Shown here: piece after piece, positions 1 to 8,968 of the stretch | Numbering within the stretch: the first letter of the stretch is position 1 | Layout: every line of letters starts with the position of its first letter | Assembly (NCBI GenBank): GCA_020628165.1 | Contig: JAHDFM010000006.1 | Location: forward strand, 117,437 to 154,306 | Source: Bdellovibrionales bacterium | GTDB taxonomy: Bacteria; Bdellovibrionota; Bdellovibrionia; Bdellovibrionales; UBA1609 | DNA length: 36,870 nt | Reading direction: 5' to 3' | Translations under genes and position numbers: made by a program | Notes under the pieces: model-generated | Database searches by the model: none | What the model saw: only the letters and a program-made list of their open reading frames with translations | What the model was told of the DNA's origin: nothing

Positions 1-121
1 TTTCAGTTTCAGTTTCAGTTTTCGATGCCTGCGCAGACTTGTTACCGAAAAATATGGTTATATTCTTATCAGTATAAATCTCACCAGTGCTAATGCTTTT
101 TAACGACAAAGCTCGTCCCAT
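1..121 (-). CDS. Partial gene cut by the window edge, N-terminal part only
   Basis: An open frame starts at an ATG at 119-121, inside the 3' end of the pseudouridine synthase gene (22 nt overlap), and runs off the window without a stop. It encodes about 40 residues: MGRALSLKSISTGEIY, then TDKNITIFFGNKSAQAS, then a Thr-Glu run. The Thr-Glu run comes from an ACTGAA hexamer repeated at least three times at the edge. Amino-acid use looks like real coding sequence, and the tight overlap suggests translational coupling to the upstream gene. In many bacteria rluD is followed by pgeF (yfiH), so this could be that gene, but too little is visible to say. Confidence 0.55.
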   Translation of the reverse strand, partial: MGRALSLKSISTGEIYTDKNITIFFGNKSAQASKTETETE

Positions 122-1101
122 TTTAAAAACTTTAAAAGTGAATCCATATCTTTAGGCCATGTGCATTTGAACAAATGCTCTTCACCAGTCACGGGGTGTT
201 TAAAACCAAGTTCTTTTGCTAATAAGCCCATGCAATTGAGTGACTTAATGCCGTCTTTCACATGCTTACTTTGAATGTTGTTTAAGCGGCGAGACGTGGA
301 GTAAATGGGATCATTGATGATCGGATGGTTGTTTTCCGTGAGATGCACTCGTATTTGATGGGTTCTACCAGTTTCTAATTGGCATTGCACTAACGAGAGT
401 CCTTTAAACTCAGCAAGTACTTTGTAGTGAGTGACGGCCCACTTTCCTTTGGCCGTGTCACCCTCATTCACCCGTTCAATGGAGTATTTCTTACGGTCTC
501 TGGGGTGTCTCACCAAATGGTTTTCAAAATGTCCTGATTTATTTTTAAAATATCCAAAGGTGATAGCTTGGTAAACACGGTGAATGCTTTTGTCTTTAAA
601 TTGTTCTGCTAGTTTTTGGTGGACAGAAGTGTTTTTAGCAACAACCACTAAGCCGGACGTGTCTTTATCTATTCGGTGAACAATGCCTGGTCTAAGTTTA
701 TTAGCACTGTCAGATAAAGAAATGTTTTTGGCAATCAAGGCATTGACGAGGCTGTCTTGAGTGTGACCAACGGAAGGATGCATAACCAAGCCGTGAGGTT
801 TGTTCACTACAAGCAGGTGCTCATCTTCAAAAACTATATCGAGTGGAAAGTTGTAGGGCTTTAGATCATCACTGTGAACTTCAGCAATAGGTAAGTTCAG
901 CACAACTTCATCAGAAAGTTGAGTTAAATAGGAAGGTTTAGCGATTTTACCGTTCACTAGGATGAGATTGTTTTTAAATAGTTTGCGTGCGTTTGAGCGA
1001 GAGCTTATTTTTTCATGCTGTAAAATAGCAATGTCGAGTCTTTGGTTTTCAAGCTCTGGTCCGATTTTTAAAAGATGCTGTTCGTAATCAGTTTCCTTCA
1101 T
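100..1101 (-). CDS. RluA/RluD-family 23S rRNA pseudouridine synthase
   Basis: The protein has 333 residues, the normal size for RluD-type enzymes. An S4-like RNA-binding segment lies at about residues 17-75 and the RluA catalytic domain follows. The catalytic signature HRIDKDTSG is at 143-150 with the nucleophilic Asp145; RTHQIRVH and the KPHGLVMHP segment are also present. These enzymes isomerise uridines in helix 69 of 23S rRNA (RluD) or other rRNA/tRNA sites (RluA/RluC). The S4 domain and the tract with HPSVGH favour RluD, but the exact target cannot be read from sequence. The start overlaps the end of the upstream HTH gene by 14 nt, so the two are probably translationally coupled. Confidence 0.92.
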   Translation of the reverse strand: MKETDYEQHLLKIGPELENQRLDIAILQHEKISSRSNARKLFKNNLILVNGKIAKPSYLTQLSDEVVLNLPIAEVHSDDLKPYNFPLDIVFEDEHLLVVNKPHGLVMHPSVGHTQDSLVNALIAKNISLSDSANKLRPGIVHRIDKDTSGLVVVAKNTSVHQKLAEQFKDKSIHRVYQAITFGYFKNKSGHFENHLVRHPRDRKKYSIERVNEGDTAKGKWAVTHYKVLAEFKGLSLVQCQLETGRTHQIRVHLTENNHPIINDPIYSTSRRLNNIQSKHVKDGIKSLNCMGLLAKELGFKHPVTGEEHLFKCTWPKDMDSLLKFLKWDELCR

Positions 1102-1687
1102 CTTGCTTGTTATAAAGAGCTAAATAAGAAGATGCAACCTTATTAGGTGGAAGTGATAAGACTTTAGCGATTTGGATCAAAAAGCCACGAGTGTAAACTG
1201 GTGCTGGAAGCACTGAAAATTCATCACTCTCTAAAGCCGTTAAATAAGTCGACTTTATTTTAGTGAGCTCAGTCATTTGTTGTATTGAAATCCCCTTTTC
1301 TTCACGAATACGGGCAATCTCTCTGCCGTTATAAACAGAAACGTTGTGTTGTTCTTTTGTTTTTATATCATTGCTATTAGTGGGGGCTGGCTTTTCTGCG
1401 ATAAAGTTTTGAATGTTATTTTGTAACAATGGTTTCACATTGCGAGCTTCATTTTTTCTCATATATATAGAGCGCAGTGAATGATTACCGAGAATGGCAA
1501 AAGCTTCTTCAACCAAAGTCTCCAAAGCATTCAATTCTTCTGTCGAGAACGACTTTTGCACATCTGGATTAGAAGGAGAATAAAGCTCTTTGGCTCTTTT
1601 GTAAGCCGCGTGGATTTCATACTGAGGGGAGTTTTCTGAAACTCCAAGAACTTCACAGTAAGTTTTTAGATCCCAATTTTCGCGCAT
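1088..1687 (-). CDS. Degenerate J-domain fused to a RodZ-type helix-turn-helix
   Basis: I start at the ATG at 1685-1687 (199 aa, MRENWDLKTYCEVLG), which has AAGGA six bases upstream. A longer frame from 1714 has no such site. Residues about 5-75 resemble a DnaJ J-domain (YCEVLGVSENSP, then AYKRAKELYSPSNPD, then EEAFAILGNHSLRSIY). The His-Pro-Asp tripeptide needed to stimulate Hsp70 is not present; YSPSNPD stands where YHPDKNP is usual. Residues about 115-190 form an HTH_25 domain of the RodZ/YfgA N-terminal kind (GREIARIREEKGIS and APVYTRGFLIQIAK). There is no membrane segment, so it is not a full RodZ. It is probably a cytoplasmic adaptor or regulator; its role is unknown. Confidence 0.75.
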   Translation of the reverse strand: MRENWDLKTYCEVLGVSENSPQYEIHAAYKRAKELYSPSNPDVQKSFSTEELNALETLVEEAFAILGNHSLRSIYMRKNEARNVKPLLQNNIQNFIAEKPAPTNSNDIKTKEQHNVSVYNGREIARIREEKGISIQQMTELTKIKSTYLTALESDEFSVLPAPVYTRGFLIQIAKVLSLPPNKVASSYLALYNKQDEGN

Positions 1688-1740
1688 AACAATCCTTGTT
1701 GAGAGTTTTAACAAACTAGCGACGTCCTGCCGCTGTTACC

Positions 1741-1770
1741 ATTCTAACAAAAAATTGTATAAAAAGTGAA
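1741..1770 (-). promoter_or_regulatory. Candidate sigma70-type promoter for the HTH-rluD pair
   Basis: On the minus strand TTCACT (1765-1770) and TAGAAT (1741-1746, five of six consensus bases) are separated by 18 bases. The site lies in the short gap between tsaB and the HTH gene. It would let the HTH-rluD pair be transcribed apart from rseP-tsaB. The prediction rests on consensus only. Confidence 0.4.
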
Positions 1771-1774
1771 GTGT

Positions 1775-2485
1775 CTATTTATTGAGTTTTAGCTTCTCTT
1801 CCGCTTCAGACCCGCGAATATAAAGGGGTAATACCTGGTTCCAATGAATGAACTCTGGACCTTTGTCTTGCAAAAATACTTTTAATAAAGAGTGAGAGCA
1901 TTTTTCAATGGGTTCATCACTCAGCAACTGACAAGAGTTCAAAAAAGTTTCATTAATAGAACTTTTGTAAAGTTGAATGGCATCCCCTAGCAGTAAAGGC
2001 CTATCTTTTAAAAAATCACTACCAATATGCTTGTGTAAATCTTGTGGGTGGCAAGCAAAAGGTTCTGATTGTTTCAACTCAGGTTTGAAATTCACAGTTA
2101 AGCCATACACCATGTTGCGAAAGGCATTATTAATAACAACAATCTTATCAGAGTGCTCTTGATATTTTACGGCAATGGGAAGAAGTGAGTTCGTGGTGTA
2201 AACATCGATATTATAAGAATAAGCAAGGGCCTTGCAAAAATTCAAAGCCACACGAATACCAGTGAAGCTCCCTGGTCCCACTCCAAGAACAACAAGGTCT
2301 ATGTCTGCCGGGTTGATGTTGGCTTCAGATATGGCCGAATTAAAATGTGAGGTAATCACTTCGCTATGTGAACGTTGCTTGTTCCAGTCAGCCTCATAAA
2401 AAGTTTGAGTGACTTTTTTGTCTGCAACTTGGAAAAGTCCAAGGCAGGCAGAGTTTGTGGATGTGTCGACGGCTAGTACATTCAT
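1775..2485 (-). CDS. tsaB: tRNA threonylcarbamoyladenosine biosynthesis protein TsaB
   Basis: This 236-residue protein is an ASKHA-fold TsaD paralogue. With TsaD and TsaE it forms the complex that makes t6A37 in ANN-reading tRNAs. The N-terminal phosphate-loop segment VLAVDTSTNSACLGLF and the family signature GVGPGSFTGIRVALNF (about residues 68-83) are clear. The length is normal. Its ATG follows the rseP stop codon directly (TAAATG), so translation is almost certainly coupled to rseP. Confidence 0.93.
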   Translation of the reverse strand: MNVLAVDTSTNSACLGLFQVADKKVTQTFYEADWNKQRSHSEVITSHFNSAISEANINPADIDLVVLGVGPGSFTGIRVALNFCKALAYSYNIDVYTTNSLLPIAVKYQEHSDKIVVINNAFRNMVYGLTVNFKPELKQSEPFACHPQDLHKHIGSDFLKDRPLLLGDAIQLYKSSINETFLNSCQLLSDEPIEKCSHSLLKVFLQDKGPEFIHWNQVLPLYIRGSEAEEKLKLNK

Positions 2486-4180
2486 TTACCATATGGGATT
2501 TATCAGATTCTTAATGTCATTGTAAAAGGAAAAAACCATCAGTGAAAGTAAAACAAACAAACCAAACTGCTGTGCCACTTGCATTTTCTTAACACTCAAA
2601 GGGGAGCCTTTAATGGCTTCGATGGTAAAAAATACAAGATGGCCCCCATCGAGAACAGGAATGGGAAGTAAGTTCAGTAAAAATAAGTTCACTGAAATCA
2701 AGCCCATCATTTTGAGAAACAAATCAAATCCAGATTTAAAAGAATCTCCGGCCACTTTCCCAATTGTGATTACTCCCGTGATATTACGAGTGGAAACCTG
2801 GTTAGTGACTAATTTGTAGATGCTGATTGAAATGAGCTTGGTCCAATTGATGGTCTCATTAAAGCCATAAGTTAAGGCCTTAACAGGATTGTTGGATTGC
2901 ACCTTCACAGAAGCCGCAGGGGCGTACGTAGCTTCTGGGTATATGCCTACAGTGAAGCGGTTCTCGTCTTGCATTTTGCGGTTCATGAGTTGTGTCATTT
3001 GAGGCGTTAAAGCAATGCTTTGAGGCTCATCATGGCGACCATAATCAGGGTTGCTGTTTGATACTGACAGAGTTAATTGTTTATCTTCTGGTTTAAAAGA
3101 TTTGATATTATTTAAAATATCTTCCCACTTTTTTATAGCAACTCCGTTGATCGAGTTGATCTTATCACCTGGTTTCAGGCCGGCTTGCTCTGCAGGGGAG
3201 TCTGGAACAACACCCAAAATGTAGTTATTCGTTTTTTCAATTCCAATGGAGTCCATAAAAGAGTCGCCATTGATGGCATAGTTAGATTTTAGTGTAACCG
3301 TTCTCTTAGGGGCCTCGCCAGTCTGAGCGTACTGTTGAACTACAAGGTTGATCGGTGAATTCTGATGTTTAATAAGAAGTGGCTCTATATCGCGCCAAAA
3401 ATTAACTTTATCACCGTTGATCTCAAGAATTTGATCTAAACTTTTTAAGCCAGACTCTTGAGCGATGCTATTATTTTTAACTCCAATAAGAGACATTTTG
3501 CTCAATATGGAAAGGCCTTCGATCTTCCCCATATACTCATCAATGCTAAAGAGTTTCTCATTTTTTTCTCGAGGAATGTTCACTTTGAAAGTTTTTTCGC
3601 TGCCATCAGTGCGCTTCACTTTAAAGTTGAGATCCTTCAAATAATTTTTAGTGATTTTATTATCAACATCCAACCAACTTTCAACGGGCTTGTTGTTGAC
3701 GTGGGTGATGGTGTCACCTGATCTAAAGCCAATGAGATGAGCTTCTGTGCCTTTTTTTATGTCACCAAGCACACTGGAGGGAGCTCTGTACCCCACAATC
3801 AAAATCAAAGCAAAAATAGGAATGGCGATAAAGAAGTTCATCAATGGGCCAGCAAGAACAATCCAAATTCTTTGCCCGACAGGTTTATGGAGGAATGAGT
3901 ACTTTTTTTCTTCCTCGGGGACATCTCCAGTTGGGTCATCACCAAACATTTTGACATAGCCACCAAGAGGTATCATGGCAAGCTTGTAAGTTGTATCACC
4001 GCGAGTGAATTCATAAATGCTCTTACCAAAACCAAGGCTGAACACTTCAACTCGAACACCAAAGTATTTGGCCACTAAAAAATGACCCAGTTCATGAATA
4101 AATATCAATGTCCCCATTAATAAAATAAAGGGGCCAATGTAAGATAAACCAGATGTAATAAAGCTAATTAATGTTTCCAT
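2486..4180 (-). CDS. rseP: RseP-like site-2 zinc metalloprotease (M50)
   Basis: This is an inner-membrane intramembrane protease that in other Proteobacteria cleaves anti-sigma factors and signal-peptide remnants. The zinc motif HELGH is at residues 29-33 in the first transmembrane helix. It is followed by LVAKYFGVRVEVFSLGFG and IPLGGYVKMFGDD. Two periplasmic PDZ domains follow (SGLKSLDQILEINGDKV and AGLKPGDKINSINGVA). A C-terminal NLLPIPVLDGGH motif supplies the third zinc-ligand region. At 564 aa it is about 110 residues longer than E. coli RseP; the extra sequence lies in the PDZ region. It ends one base before tsaB begins. It is separated from cdsA by 237 bp in which dxr, the usual neighbour, is missing. 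No strong Shine-Dalgarno sequence precedes the start. Confidence 0.93.
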   Translation of the reverse strand: METLISFITSGLSYIGPFILLMGTLIFIHELGHFLVAKYFGVRVEVFSLGFGKSIYEFTRGDTTYKLAMIPLGGYVKMFGDDPTGDVPEEEKKYSFLHKPVGQRIWIVLAGPLMNFFIAIPIFALILIVGYRAPSSVLGDIKKGTEAHLIGFRSGDTITHVNNKPVESWLDVDNKITKNYLKDLNFKVKRTDGSEKTFKVNIPREKNEKLFSIDEYMGKIEGLSILSKMSLIGVKNNSIAQESGLKSLDQILEINGDKVNFWRDIEPLLIKHQNSPINLVVQQYAQTGEAPKRTVTLKSNYAINGDSFMDSIGIEKTNNYILGVVPDSPAEQAGLKPGDKINSINGVAIKKWEDILNNIKSFKPEDKQLTLSVSNSNPDYGRHDEPQSIALTPQMTQLMNRKMQDENRFTVGIYPEATYAPAASVKVQSNNPVKALTYGFNETINWTKLISISIYKLVTNQVSTRNITGVITIGKVAGDSFKSGFDLFLKMMGLISVNLFLLNLLPIPVLDGGHLVFFTIEAIKGSPLSVKKMQVAQQFGLFVLLSLMVFSFYNDIKNLINPIW

Positions 4181-4417
4181 CGTTAAATACTATCAATATT
4201 TCATATTGAATTTAACAAATAAGATGAAAATCACAGACAATTTAACAATGGTCTAGATGAGAATTGACAGCACTCATGTCACTGAGGCTATTTGTCACTC
4301 AACTAAGATTCATTTAAATATGAACTGTATTGTAGGTTAAAAATGCTGAATGAAAGGTCAACAGACTTAAAGAGAGCTATAAAAATATCATAGAGTTGGC
4401 TGAATTTTGAAGAACTA

Positions 4418-5227
4418 CTAAACAAGAAATAAGTAGTATATGGCATAAAAGGTAGGTGCCACTAAATAAAGCCCATCCAAGCGGTCAAGCACGCCACCGT
4501 GCCCTGGCATAATGCTTCCGCTATCTTTCACTTGTGCAGTTCGTTTGATCATTGACGCAAAGAAGTCACCGCATTGTCCGGATAAAGAGCACAGCAAGCC
4601 AATAACAATAGCCATCGTAATGCCTGTCAAATTTAAAGAGTGATGCAAAAGCAGATAGGAAAACAGACAGGTTCCAAAAAGTCCGCCAAAAGACCCGGCA
4701 ATGGTCTTACTTGGTGAAATGTTAGGTAAGATTTTCTTTTTTCCAAATAAACGACCAAAAGCGTAAGCAAAAACATCGTTGGCAAAAGTAAGGGCTAGCA
4801 TGCTTACAAAGAGTGATAGACCGATGTCTTTCACAGATAATATTTTTAAAACAAAGAAAGGTAAAACTAAGGTGTATATAAAACCCGTCAGCAATTTACT
4901 TATCGTATTGAACTGAAGTTGTGTGTCTACATTGTCGCGATAATAAAACAACACAAAAATAACGATGCATAAAAGGGCTAAGTAAATGAACGGAGATAAG
5001 CTTAAGGTGAAAAAGGCTGTTAAAAATATCAAACACAGTCCATTAAAAAAATAGAGGACCGTTTTTTGCTCTTTGAAAAACATGCGGCCATATTCATTCA
5101 CGCCGAGCATTATGGCGATCAAACTTAAATACATTAGGCCAGTGATATTAAAAAAATAATAAATTCCAGCAACAGCAAAAATAAAAGCCAGGGCTGACAT
5201 GATTCTGACCTGTAAATTTTTATCCAT
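4418..5227 (-). CDS. cdsA: Phosphatidate cytidylyltransferase CdsA
   Basis: CdsA converts phosphatidate and CTP to CDP-diacylglycerol, the precursor of membrane phospholipids. The protein is a chain of about seven or eight hydrophobic helices. Near the C-terminus it carries the family signature KRTAQVKDSGS followed by PGHGGVLDRLDG. SPSKTIAGSFGG lies upstream of it. I take the ATG at 5225-5227 (MDKNLQVRIM, 269 aa). It overlaps the uppS stop by 8 nt, as expected for coupled genes; the longer frame to 5272 would overlap uppS by 53 nt. A 237 bp gap follows before rseP. Confidence 0.93.
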   Translation of the reverse strand: MDKNLQVRIMSALAFIFAVAGIYYFFNITGLMYLSLIAIMLGVNEYGRMFFKEQKTVLYFFNGLCLIFLTAFFTLSLSPFIYLALLCIVIFVLFYYRDNVDTQLQFNTISKLLTGFIYTLVLPFFVLKILSVKDIGLSLFVSMLALTFANDVFAYAFGRLFGKKKILPNISPSKTIAGSFGGLFGTCLFSYLLLHHSLNLTGITMAIVIGLLCSLSGQCGDFFASMIKRTAQVKDSGSIMPGHGGVLDRLDGLYLVAPTFYAIYYLFLV

Positions 5228-5957
5228 ACAGATTATTACTTTCTCGTGTCGGAGTTGAAGGAACTTTCCCAAAGCGGCGGTTTCTACCTAAGTACTCGGC
5301 GATGGCGAGATCAAAGTCATTTGTTGAAAAGTCTGGCCAGCATTTTTCAGTGAAGTAAAATTCGCTGTAAGCGGATTGCCATAAAAAGAAATTAGACAGT
5401 CGTTTTTCATTACTCGTGCGTATGATTAAATCTGGATTAGGAAGAAAAGCTGATTGTAAATACTTAGATATGAGCTCTTGGTTAATGTCATCACCAGAAA
5501 TCTTGCCTTCTTCCTTTAAGGCTATGATTTTTTTGAAGGCATGCAAAATATCCTGCTGCCCGCCATAGTTGAGTGCAAAGGTTAAATTTAAACCATCCAA
5601 TTGCTGCGTATTTCTTTTTGTGTCTGTGATAAGCTCTTGCACCTCAGGAGGAAGTTCACTCACATCACCAATGGTATTAAATTTTATATTGTTATCTACT
5701 AGAGTCTTCATCTCTTTTTTGAGGTGCTTAATAAGAAGTGACATCAAAAGAGAAACTTCATTTTTTGGGCGTTGCCAGTTTTCAGTGCTGAACGCAAAGA
5801 GAGTCAAATTTTTTATTCCCGATTGAGCACAGTGCTTAATAATATTATAGGCCACCTTGGCACCACGAATGTGACCGTACACTCGGTTGTGTTTTCTGGC
5901 ATTGGCCCAACGGCCATTGCCATCCATAATAATTGCAATATGCTTTGGTGGGTTCAT
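5220..5957 (-). CDS. uppS: Undecaprenyl diphosphate synthase UppS
   Basis: UppS condenses eight isopentenyl diphosphates with farnesyl diphosphate to make C55-PP, the lipid carrier for peptidoglycan and O-antigen. The N-terminal motif HIAIIMDGNGRWA holds the catalytic Asp. FAFSTENWQRP and the C-terminal IRTSNEKRLSNFFLWQ block are also present. The usual RTGGE or RTSGE reads RTSNE here, a mild departure. The chosen start (MNPPKH, 245 aa) comes one base after the frr stop; the longer frame to 6023 would lie inside frr. uppP, the partner phosphatase, is at 27955. Confidence 0.94.
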   Translation of the reverse strand: MNPPKHIAIIMDGNGRWANARKHNRVYGHIRGAKVAYNIIKHCAQSGIKNLTLFAFSTENWQRPKNEVSLLMSLLIKHLKKEMKTLVDNNIKFNTIGDVSELPPEVQELITDTKRNTQQLDGLNLTFALNYGGQQDILHAFKKIIALKEEGKISGDDINQELISKYLQSAFLPNPDLIIRTSNEKRLSNFFLWQSAYSEFYFTEKCWPDFSTNDFDLAIAEYLGRNRRFGKVPSTPTRESNNLYG

Positions 5958-5958
5958 A

Positions 5959-6522
5959 TTAAATAGTGAGTAATTCTTTTTCTTTTTCAGATCCGATCTG
6001 GTCGACTTTTTTGATAAACTCATTGGTTTTATCTTGAATATCGTTCATTGCACTTTTCTGTTCATCTTCACTGATCTCTTTGTCTTTTTGTTTTTGCTTT
6101 AAAGAGTCGTTGCCATCACGGCGAGCCATGCGGATAGAAACACGTGCATCCTCAAGAATTTTTTTAATACTTTTAACAAGGTCTTTACGTCTTTCTTCAG
6201 TTAACTCAGGCAATCTTAAACGAACAGCTTTGCCATCATTCTGTGGGCTCATTCCAATATTGCTCTTAATAATTCCAGCTTCGATATCTTTAAGAACGTT
6301 GGTCTCCCAGGGAGTGATCAAAAAAGATTTAGCATCTGGGCAAGTCACTGTGGCCACTTGATTGAGTGGAGTTGGTGAGCCGTAGTAATCAACCATAACA
6401 GGGTCGAGCATAGATACTTGTGCGCGCCCGGTTCTTACTTTTTTTAATTCGTTTTGTAAGGAATCAATTGATTTTTCCATGGCCTTAGCGGCGTTTGATT
6501 TGATTTCATCAATCACTTTCAT
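5959..6522 (-). CDS. frr: Ribosome recycling factor
   Basis: The protein has 187 aa, close to the 185 aa standard. It splits post-termination ribosomes together with EF-G. Family blocks are intact: LKKVRTGRAQVSMLDPV, YYGSPTPLNQVA, IRLRLPELTEERRKDLVK-like text at about 100-118, and RRDGNDSLK. Start ATG 6522 has AAGGGGA just upstream. It sits between pyrH (13 nt gap) and uppS (1 nt gap), the classical order. Confidence 0.96.
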   Translation of the reverse strand: MKVIDEIKSNAAKAMEKSIDSLQNELKKVRTGRAQVSMLDPVMVDYYGSPTPLNQVATVTCPDAKSFLITPWETNVLKDIEAGIIKSNIGMSPQNDGKAVRLRLPELTEERRKDLVKSIKKILEDARVSIRMARRDGNDSLKQKQKDKEISEDEQKSAMNDIQDKTNEFIKKVDQIGSEKEKELLTI

Positions 6523-6535
6523 GTCCCCTTTTCGT

Positions 6536-7258
<723 letters not shown>

Positions 7259-7909
7259 CTACTTGTTGAGTTGAGCCGCGACTTCTTCTGCGAAGTTTTC
7301 CTTTTTCTTTTCAATTCCTTCGCCCAGCTCCCAACGAACAAAACGTCGGATCACTAAGTTCTCACCAATCTTGGCAATCTTTTCTTGAAGAAAAGTTTCG
7401 ACAGTCATGTCTGGGTTTTTTACATACTTTTGGTTCATCAAGCACTGCTCAGCAACCCATTTTTTAATTTGACCATCTAAAATTTTATCGAGGAATTCTT
7501 CTTTTTTGCCTTCTTCAAGAGCTTTTGCTTTTAAGATCGACTTTTCTTTTTCGATATCTTCAGCAGGAAGTTCTTCTTCACGCACGCAAGCTGGGGCGGC
7601 TGCGGCGATGTGCATAGCGATGTCTCTAACAAAATTTTGGAACTCTTCGTTGCGAGCTACAAAGTCTGTTTCAGAGTTCACCTCTAATAACACGCCAATC
7701 TTTCCACCGGCATGAATGTAAGAAGTCACTAAACCTTCAGCAGCTGTACGACCAGCTTTTTTAGCTGCTTTACTAAGGCCTTTTTTACGTAACCATTCAA
7801 TGGCCTTATCAAAATCACCTTCTGATTCGGTTAAAGCTTTTTTGCAATCAAGCATTCCAGCACTTGTTTTCTGTCTCAGTTCTTTGACTGCAGCAGCAGA
7901 TATAGACAT
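7259..7909 (-). CDS. tsf: Elongation factor Ts, short form
   Basis: EF-Ts recycles EF-Tu from GDP to GTP form. The N-terminal UBA-like module (VKELRQKTSAGMLDCKKAL) and the core motif NSETDFVARNEEF (about residues 78-90), whose TDFV residues wedge into EF-Tu, are intact. At 216 aa it is shorter than the 283 aa E. coli protein and near the Thermus-type single-core length. One half of the duplicated core is probably missing or reduced. A strong AAGGAG precedes the start. It follows rpsB with a 28 nt gap. Confidence 0.95.
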   Translation of the reverse strand: MSISAAAVKELRQKTSAGMLDCKKALTESEGDFDKAIEWLRKKGLSKAAKKAGRTAAEGLVTSYIHAGGKIGVLLEVNSETDFVARNEEFQNFVRDIAMHIAAAAPACVREEELPAEDIEKEKSILKAKALEEGKKEEFLDKILDGQIKKWVAEQCLMNQKYVKNPDMTVETFLQEKIAKIGENLVIRRFVRWELGEGIEKKKENFAEEVAAQLNK

Positions 7910-7937
7910 GATTGTTTCTCCTTGTATTTTAATTAAA

Positions 7938-8879
7938 TTATGACTTTTTCTCTTCAGTTGATTCAGCAGCAGGGGATTCTGGAGCAGGCTCTTCTTTCTT
8001 TTGATTTAGCTCCATTTCAATTTCAACTTCTTCAGCTGTTCCAGCGGCAACAAACTTACGTCCTTTACTGGCCTTCTTAAACACAGCTGGTCCACCGGCT
8101 TCGCTTTGTTTGCTTTTTTCAGCCTGGCTTTCTTCTTTAGCCTGTTTTGCTGCTTGTTCTTTGCGTTCTTTTTCAATAACCACTTTTCTTTCCGCCCAAA
8201 CTTTAGCGCCTTCATTGAAAGACTCTGCAATCATATTGCTGAAAAGTTTGATAGAACGAATGGCGTCGTCATTGCCAGGTATGGCAAAGTCAATCACGCC
8301 AGGGTCAGTGTTTGAGTCAGCAATTCCAATCACTTTAATACCAAGTTTTTTAGCTTCAGCAACCGCGATGTGTTCTTTGTTTAAATCGACAACAAAGATA
8401 GCTGCAGGGTTGTCTTTCATGTCTTTGATACCGTTGAGGTAATCACATAATTTTGTGTATTCTTTGTCGAGTTTAGCTCTTTCTTTTTTTGAAAAGAAAT
8501 CGAGCTCGCCTTTTTCTTTCATGCGCTCAATTTTTCTAAGTCGATCGATGCTTGACTTGATTGTTGAAAAGTTAGTGAGCGTTCCTCCGAGCCATCTTTT
8601 AGTCACGTAGTATTGACCACATTTTTCAGCAGCTTCTTGGATAGGAACAACAGCTTGTTTTTTTGTTCCTACAAAAATCATACGTCCACCGTTAGCAGAC
8701 ATTTCTTTAACGAATTCAGCTGCTTTTTTAGCTTTTACGACTGATTTTTGTAAATCGATGATGTGTATTCCGCCGCGTGCAGAATATACATAAGGTTTCA
8801 TTTTTGGATTCCATCTGTGTGTTTGGTGTCCAAAATGAACGCCAGCGTCCAACATATCTTTCATGGTAATTTGTGCCAT
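7938..8879 (-). CDS. rpsB: 30S ribosomal protein S2 with a long C-terminal extension
   Basis: Residues 1 to about 235 are standard S2: DMLDAGVHFGHQTHRWNP, FVGTKKQA, RWLGGTLTNF, VVDLNKEHIAVAEA, and GIADSNTDPG. The remaining 75 or so residues are low-complexity and rich in Lys, Glu, Ala and Gln, making 313 aa against 241 aa in E. coli. The tail probably lies disordered on the 30S surface. The gene has its own promoter (8969-8997) and a leader that can form a pseudoknot (8888-8946). It heads the rpsB-tsf-pyrH-frr-uppS-cdsA cluster. AGGT just upstream of the ATG is the nearest ribosome-binding sequence. Confidence 0.96.
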   Translation of the reverse strand: MAQITMKDMLDAGVHFGHQTHRWNPKMKPYVYSARGGIHIIDLQKSVVKAKKAAEFVKEMSANGGRMIFVGTKKQAVVPIQEAAEKCGQYYVTKRWLGGTLTNFSTIKSSIDRLRKIERMKEKGELDFFSKKERAKLDKEYTKLCDYLNGIKDMKDNPAAIFVVDLNKEHIAVAEAKKLGIKVIGIADSNTDPGVIDFAIPGNDDAIRSIKLFSNMIAESFNEGAKVWAERKVVIEKERKEQAAKQAKEESQAEKSKQSEAGGPAVFKKASKGRKFVAAGTAEEVEIEMELNQKKEEPAPESPAAESTEEKKS

Positions 8880-8887
8880 ATCGACCT

Positions 8888-8946
8888 CTCTGGTTATACC
8901 TCCTCACGTTTTTGAGCCTGTTAAGGACCAGAGTATGTAACGTGAG
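8888..8946 (-). promoter_or_regulatory. rpsB leader RNA with a potential H-type pseudoknot
   Basis: Read as minus-strand RNA, CUCACGUU (8946-8939) pairs exactly with AACGUGAG (8910-8903), 8 bp. The loop segment CUCUGGU (8933-8927) pairs exactly with ACCAGAG (8894-8888), 7 bp, which lies 3' of the first stem. The two helices cross, so together they make an H-type pseudoknot with connecting segments of 5, 16 and 8 nt. The 8 nt segment contains GAGGU, part of a strong Shine-Dalgarno-like AGGAGGU. The second helix ends eight bases before the rpsB ATG. Known rpsB leaders in other bacteria mediate feedback by S2; that role here is inference. Confidence 0.6.
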
Positions 8947-8968
8947 TGCGTAGTTAATAATTAAAATG

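Noticed and set aside
1-24. TTTCAG repeats as a CRISPR or phase-variable tract
   Set aside because: They lie in a frame giving Thr-Glu repeats; a hexamer cannot shift the frame, and there are no spacers.
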